Shown here one piece after another: positions 58,540 through 64,000 of a stretch of DNA of 64,000 nt. The DNA comes from Diphasiastrum complanatum (Eukaryota; Streptophyta; Lycopodiopsida; Lycopodiales; Lycopodiaceae): the NCBI GenBank assembly GCA_029204225.1, contig CM055111.1, positions 9,991,000 through 10,054,999 on the forward strand, in the 5' to 3' direction. The position numbers and the translations under genes were made by a program. Each line of letters begins with the position of its first letter. The stretch's first letter is position 1. The notes beneath the pieces were generated by a model that did not search any database, had not been told where the DNA came from, and saw only the letters and a list, made by a program, of their open reading frames with translations.

Positions 58540-60850
58540 GTGAGTCATAGCAGATTAGGATTTTGCCTAAAGGTTCTAGAAATTTCTTTTAGTAGCTTAC
58601 TTGAAAGTATGACACCCTTTTCATCTGGATATCGGAGTGAGGCACCAATTAGAAGACACATAATTCCTTGCATACAAGATGCTCGAGGACCTAAAGGACC
58701 ACATGAAGTGTGGGAGATTCTCAAGCCTACATTTGAGATTGTTAATACAAGGGTCCTTTTATTTGAAGAATAGACTCCATACTCTCAGGATGGATTCGAG
58801 TAACTTAATCATTGAACACATCACAAAGGTCAAGGACTTCAAGAACTATCAACTACTGGAGAGAGTGCTATAAACATAAATGTTGTGCATATTGCTTTAA
58901 GTATCTTGTATTATGCTTATCAAACCTATGTGATGATAATTTCAACAAGGGAGAAAAGTCCTTTATTTGAAGAGTTATGTGGTCTATTGCTAGAAGAGAA
59001 AACGAGAAGGAAGACTCTTTCAAAGAGGGAAGACTTTGTGTCGCCAAAGGCTAGAAAAAAGGGACAAGGAAGCCAAAGGACTCATCACAAGGTCTGGAGA
59101 AACAAATGAACAAGTAGCATGTGCCAGATTGTGAAACGTTGAATTCCTCACTTAATCCAGACAAAGGGTAAGTGCAACTACTGTGGGAAACATGTACACT
59201 TTGCTTTTAAATGCCGAAAGAAACAATATGATCAGAAAAGATGGTTCAAGAAGCAAGTTGGTCACTATGCAGAAGGAGTTGAAAGGGAGAGTGAAGATCA
59301 AACAAGGCTGAGTTGCTCTCTGCTACATAGTACATTGGCTACACAATCCGTGGTGGATGGTCCATGGACTCTAGAGCTTCAAAGCATACGAATCCTCACA
59401 AAAGTTGGTTCAACACCTTTGAAGAGTTAAGTGAAGATGCTTAGGAGATAATTCCACACATGAGATCAAGGGTAAAAGCGATTCCACACATGAGGTCAAG
59501 GGTAAAAGCGATGTCCCTATCAAGCTAACTACAGGAGAGGTTAAGATCAGTAAGAATGAAACATTGTGTTTGGTAAAGGACAAGGAAGGTCATCAGAAGA
59601 TTGTAACTAAGAAGTTGGAAGGGAATCACTCACATAGGAAGGGAATCAAGTATTTCAAACAATTCAAAGCTTTGATCAAGAATCAAATAGGTAAGAGAAT
59701 CAAAATATTTAGATCAAATAACGATGGTGAGTATTCTTTTGGTGAATTCATTGAATGTTGCAAGGTGGATGGTATTAAGAGGCACTTCACTGCTCCCTAG
59801 ACACCTCAACAAAATGACAAGGTTGAGCAAAAAAATGGGAGAATTGTTGAGTATGCTAGAGGCATGCTCAAGGCAAAAGGTTGCCAAATTCATTTTGGGC
59901 TTAGCAATTTACACAACAGAATTCTTATTGAATCAAAGCCCAGCAAAATCAATCGAGGGAAGTGCACCTATGGAGGCATTCTGTGGCAACAAGCCCAAAG
60001 AGGGCATCTCACAAGTGTTTAGTTGCATGGCTTACACACATGTTCCTGAGGATAAGAGAAAACAATTGGATTCAAAGTCAAAGTGCATATCACAATAAGG
60101 AGGAGGAGAGGGCTTAACAAGTAATGATCTCGAGAGTAGGATAGGAAGATCATAAATTAACATATTACCTTTTATGAGAATCACTCACCTTAGGTTCAAA
60201 ACCATACGAAGAAGGGAACCAATGAGATCATACCCCTCATAGATTCCAAAGATGAGGTAGGTGGCCAAGAATCTCAAGAGTTAGAAAACCAATTGGTAAC
60301 ATAAAACCCAACAAACAGAAAGACAATGCCAACCACATGAGATACTGGAGCCCACCATCCTCAACAACTAAGATGCCACCAAGGTGGTATCAACAAAACA
60401 ATCAACGACGAGCAAATACCAAAAGAAGGTGAAATGAGTGATCAAGGAGCAAGGAGATCTCATAAGAAATTGCAACATCAAGATAGACAACAAGCTTTGC
60501 ACTTATGACTACCAATCTAGATTCACACGAGCCTTGTTCATATCAAGAAGCAATAACGGACAAAGTATGGCAAAATGCCATGCAAGAGGAGTACAACTTC
60601 ATCAAGGAGAATGACACTTGGGAACTCACGGAATTGCAAGAAAGCAAGCAGCCTATTGTTTGTAAATGGATCCACAGGACCAAGTTCCAGGCAGATGGAA
60701 CGACAGACAAGCATAACGCAAGGTTGGTTGCCAAGGGGTTTGCATAGTAGGAAAAGTTGGGTCATGATGGGACGTTTGCTCATGTGACAAAGAGGACTTC
60801 TATGAAGACTATCTTGGCATTGACTATATACAAGTTGTTAATGCCAAACA
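58540..60850 (+). pseudogene. Copia gag-pol remnant
   Basis: In order: gag helices (58679-59100), zinc knuckle CNYCGKHVHFAFKC near 59170, a protease-like DSRASKHTNPH near 59370 (Gly of the active site changed to Arg), integrase FRSNNDGEYSFGEF (59710; second Asp changed to Asn) and NDKVEQKNGRIVEYARGML (Glu kept), then RT start WQNAMQEEY, WELTELQESKQPIVCKWIHRTK and ARLVAKGFA (60565-60747). The integrase N-half is deleted, and the RT ends near 60840 before its catalytic motifs. Several stops. The remnant is in the antisense orientation within the adaptor intron. Confidence 0.78.
59450..59515. repeat. 32-bp tandem duplication in Copia remnant
   Basis: CACACATGAGATCAAGGGTA and following bases are repeated directly. 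On translation this doubles a HEIKGKSD-type string after the protease. Confidence 0.75.
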
Positions 60851-61596
60851 ATCAAGAATAACAAAAAAAAGACCTCTACAAGCAATGCTTAAAATCACAC
60901 AAACATCCAAGGACAAGTGATTAGTTGAGCTTCAATAAATCCTACAGTTTTCTAGGTAGATATAAATTGCATAGGAAAGGAATCGGACCAATGTACCAAT
61001 GAAGAAATGGTAGAAATGAAACAAAAGTACATACCCCCCAAGATACTTTAATCCATCATGATGCTTCTAATGAATAGCAAAGAAATCTAAAAGTGCAAAG
61101 AAAACTAGAATACCTAGACCACTCAAACATTATGCAATTCCTTCTTTCTAAGTTTTGACAAGTCGTCATACCAACAAACAAAATTTGCCATACAAGGTCA
61201 AAACACAGCTTTTGATTATAACTATAGCAAAGCATAGGATTCAAATAACATTGAGAAAATGCTCAAAGAATCTAATGAATAAATGTACTAGTGAAATTGT
61301 AGGAAAAGTAACAAATATCCATAGCTTCAACTTCAAATTTGTTCATTAGCAAAGTTAGTTAAAATCTATCACAAAATTGTATTTCTTAGAATAACTGAAA
61401 TGTTGTAAGAAAAAATGTTTCCTTTGCAACAATTGATGTTTTGTGATAGCAAGTGGTACATATTCTTCTTTCTTGAATCAATGAAGCTAGTGATCTCTAG
61501 TGTGTCTTTCTTCAATAGTTCCAAATATATAAATGCTAGGTCACAAGAAGTTGCAAAGACATAAACTCAATTAACTCAGCAAAGGATGTAATGAAC
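60851..61596. other. Intron DNA between Copia remnant and exon
   Basis: A/T-rich; nothing recognised except the adaptor exon at its right end. Confidence 0.4.
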
Positions 61597-61647
61597 CTCC
61601 ACAAAATTTGTGAACTTTGGATCTCTGTTTACGACCAATCTATGCAC
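61597..61647 (-). CDS. AP2S1: AP-2 sigma, upstream coding exon
   Basis: 51 bp coding VHRLVVNRDPKFTNFVE, matching AP-2 sigma between the first helix and the FRTHK strand. The acceptor is GTGCAG|GTG and the donor GAG|GTTCAT. The exon with the start codon would lie at higher coordinates, and I did not find it before 64000. Confidence 0.92.
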
Positions 61648-62229
61648 CTGCACACATTCACAAGACACTCTATTCATTAGTTCGATCCGAAAGTCTCTTT
61701 CATGCGTTTATTATGCATTATTATGTACATATGGGGGAGGGAAACCCCGGGATAGATGCTAGAGCATGTTTAGTATATTACATGGTGATTGAAAGATTAA
61801 AAGAAGACAATTACTTCAGTAAGTGAATATCTCAATAAGTGAAATTTGTCATTAAGTATACATATAAAATCTTACAAATGAATTGTAATCTATAAAGTGG
61901 TATTATGCTACATAAACACATTGTTACATGTATGTGATAATCTTTTAAAAAAAGGGTACATTGATGATAAGCCTAGGATAGCAATTGAATATAACATAAA
62001 AAACATGCTTTCAACTTTTTGGAGTCCACCCACAAGTACGTGTCATAAGATTGATGTTGGTCAAATATACAAAGACATCTCCAACTAACTTTCATACATT
62101 TATACAAGGACCAATGTGTTGAGTTTCTCTCACTTCCTGGAGTTACTCGGCCATAATGAAGGGGTAATATAAAAAGCAAAGCCAATCAATTAAGGCCCTT
62201 ACTTACGTAAGAGAAACTACATACTTCAG
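61648..62229. other. Intron DNA, nothing recognised
   Basis: Intron upstream of the exon at 61597-61647. The missing N-terminal adaptor exon was looked for here and not found. Confidence 0.4.
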
Positions 62230-63990
62230 CTAGCTCAAAGCTAAATTAAACCTAAAAAAATTTACATAGGTCTCGTCGCAGTAAGAATCTCCCATACCAT
62301 AAGTGCAACACACCAGGAATCCTTGTATTCTCATAACAAGTCTGTCTCGGAATAGGCAACAATATTTCCCTCTGATCTCATAATAATTTGGGCAACTAAA
62401 GATAAAGTGATTCTCAGACTCCGCCTCACCCAAAGAGCATGATTGGCAAATCCTCTCCTCTTATAGTACCCTGAAATTGTCCAATCTCAATCGCAAGATG
62501 GTGCGATGAAACACGAAGCTGACCCAATATGAATTTGAGACCATGAGATAATCCTAAAACCAAATAACATGGAAAGATCGAGAACCCTATAGCATCCAAC
62601 TCAAAAAAATGAGTCCAATAGTGGTCAGGTTTGACCCCTAACCAACCCCGCCATGCTCGAGCGAGATATGCTCTATACATAAACCATCTGAAAAACTTAT
62701 GAGCAACCGAAGGGAGATTTCTGATAGAAATGCAAAATGTCTCAAGGAGGTGGGATGGTTGGAAAAACATGACGACCGATGACGCTGATTATGGAGATGT
62801 TGGAAAGAAGTACGTTTTGCCTATATGTATATCTGCTTAGAAACTAGAAACAACCAGACTTGTTGAATATAAGTGATGAACCAAAAAAAATGGCACCCAA
62901 GCTGTATAGATGGAGCTGCAACAGCAAGAATAATCTGATGTGGAACAAGGCTTAGCCCATATCATGGGTGATAACATGATAGTTTGTAACTGCAAGATAC
63001 TAGCCCAGTCAAATGAAGTGAGACCTATACACCATGCCTCTGGTGCATATAAAGTTGTGGGGTGACAATGGTATCAAAAAGCTTGCACTTACTCGGGGCC
63101 TCACAAATGAACTTCCGAACATAATCTCTCTAACCAAAGAAGGGAAGTAAAACGTCCCCCAAGACCTCCAATCAAGATTGAGCACCAAGAACACAATAAG
63201 GGAGTGCAATGGACGAAACCGTAAACCTAGATCCTCCGATCTAGTCCCCAAGCACTAGGGAGTATGGCAAATCACAATGATAGTAAGCACTTACCAATCC
63301 GACAACATAACGGCCGCAAACTCTCAATCATCCCCATGGACACGGGTGAGAGTATGTATAGAGAGTAGCACCCACCCTCTCTGCCCGTGCACCGAATCCA
63401 CATGTAAGCGTGCTATCAACCCTTGCCTAACTCCCATGCATGTCCACTGCATGTAGGTACCCCTAACCCATAATAGTAAAGACCCATGCATAGACACAGT
63501 GCATGTACATCCTATCCCATACTAGGATGCAACACACATGCCTATACCGCATGCAGGCATAGCCTATGGTCCTACTCAACTATTATCCGGATTAGGCCTA
63601 GCGCCTACGTCTAAGACAACCCCCAGATGGTACAAACTCCCATTAGGGCCGTAACAGGAAGCGTGGCTATTCTCAAGTCTAGTAATAGTTGCATGTCTCA
63701 TATTGAATATAGGACCAGTAAAAAGTTCCTCTAAGTAAGTGTAAGATGAAACAACCTCCAGTGACTATCTGTCAAAAATGAGTTCTTGTCCCTGCATGAA
63801 AGCCCTAGATTTGTTGAAGACCATAACCTTGTTGGTCTTCACAATGTTCACCCCCAGACCCCATCTAGTACAAAAGGCATGAAGACCCTCCAAGTGCCTT
63901 TGTAAACCCTCTCTAGTCGGAGAGACTAGAACCACATCATCTGAATGAAGAAGAATGGCAATCAATATGTCACTCAGTTTGCAACCTACA
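62230..63990 (-). pseudogene. LINE ORF2 remnant (RT to C-terminal Cys/His box)
   Basis: At the right, LHSDDVVLVSPTREGLQRHL and VNIVKTNKVMVFN (63965-63765) form RT motif C (SDD for the usual ADD) and motif D. A decayed connection follows (about 63250-63009). Then YWTHFFELDAIGFS, LRVSSHHLAIEIGQ (62770-62430), and the C-terminal Cys/His box ICQSCSLGEAESENHFIFSC (about 62440-62380) appear. The order fits a plant LINE ORF2. Frames change several times. The 5' part lies beyond the window. It sits in sense orientation in the adaptor gene's intron. Confidence 0.65.
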
Positions 63991-64000
63991 CCACCACACT

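Larger units (their letters stand above)
29256..64000 (-). other. AP2S1: AP-2 adaptor sigma subunit gene, exons 2-5 with giant introns
   Basis: This span covers all parts of the gene in the window. Coding exons are 61647-61597, 52599-52426, 29552-29493 and 29297-29256. Introns are 8,997 bp, 22,873 bp and 195 bp, all GT-AG, and all exon boundaries here are phase 0. Together the exons give 108 residues, and the missing 34 N-terminal residues match what the off-window first exon(s) must supply to reach the usual 142. Exon numbering assumes one upstream coding exon. The protein joins the AP-2 complex, which selects cargo for clathrin-coated vesicles at the plasma membrane. Confidence 0.88.

Noticed and set aside
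61648-64000. First exon of AP-2 sigma
   Set aside because: Looked for the N-terminal coding pattern on the minus strand and did not find it; it is probably beyond the window.

Overview
This window is nuclear DNA from a land plant with a large, repeat-rich genome. A fern, lycophyte or gymnosperm fits better than a small-genome flowering plant, but the exact lineage cannot be fixed from the sequence. The evidence is split genes with GT-AG introns of 2.9, 9.0 and 22.9 kb, plant-type Copia and Ty3 retrotransposons, non-LTR retrotransposons and BED/DUF659-type hAT DNA transposons.

Only two host genes are supported, both on the minus strand. The first is the sigma subunit of the AP-2 clathrin adaptor. 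Four coding exons (61597-61647, 52426-52599, 29493-29552, 29256-29297) encode the last 108 residues of a protein that is normally 142 residues long. The first exon lies beyond the right edge of the window. The second is a two-exon gene (22018-22420 and 19085-19131) for a 149-residue protein with a probable mitochondrial presequence.

Layout, left to right: 0.2-4.2 kb, a gag-only LTR element and a decayed Ty3 chromodomain end. 6.4-11.8 kb, a nearly full-length but broken Copia element (minus). 12.8-13.0 kb, a doubled tRNA-derived SINE. 13.1-16.6 kb, a decayed non-LTR element with an N-terminal zinc finger (minus). 19.1-22.4 kb, the 149-residue gene, with an LTR in its intron. 23.2-26.6 kb, two Copia remnants. 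29.3-61.6 kb, the AP-2 sigma gene. Its 22.9-kb intron holds a Ty3 integrase remnant, an 18.6-kb cluster of related hAT elements (31.3-49.9 kb) and a PHD-finger gene fragment flanked by inverted repeats. Its 9-kb intron holds Copia and LINE fragments. 62.2-64 kb, another LINE remnant (minus).

The most unusual content is the hAT cluster: four element copies (called B, D, E, F), a one-ended piece (A), a 218-bp miniature element and an orphan end. All share ends that start CATAG and are packed with GGTACC, GGATCC and CCGCGG palindromes, and most sit in AT dinucleotide tracts. Each large copy pairs a BED zinc finger-DUF659-hAT transposase gene, which has a proline-rich AT-hook tail, with a second, convergent gene for a small charged protein of 114 residues. 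Every transposase copy carries a different internal deletion or break, while the small second ORF is still open in two copies. I do not recognise this second protein; a two-gene, convergent hAT family is the best candidate here for something undescribed.
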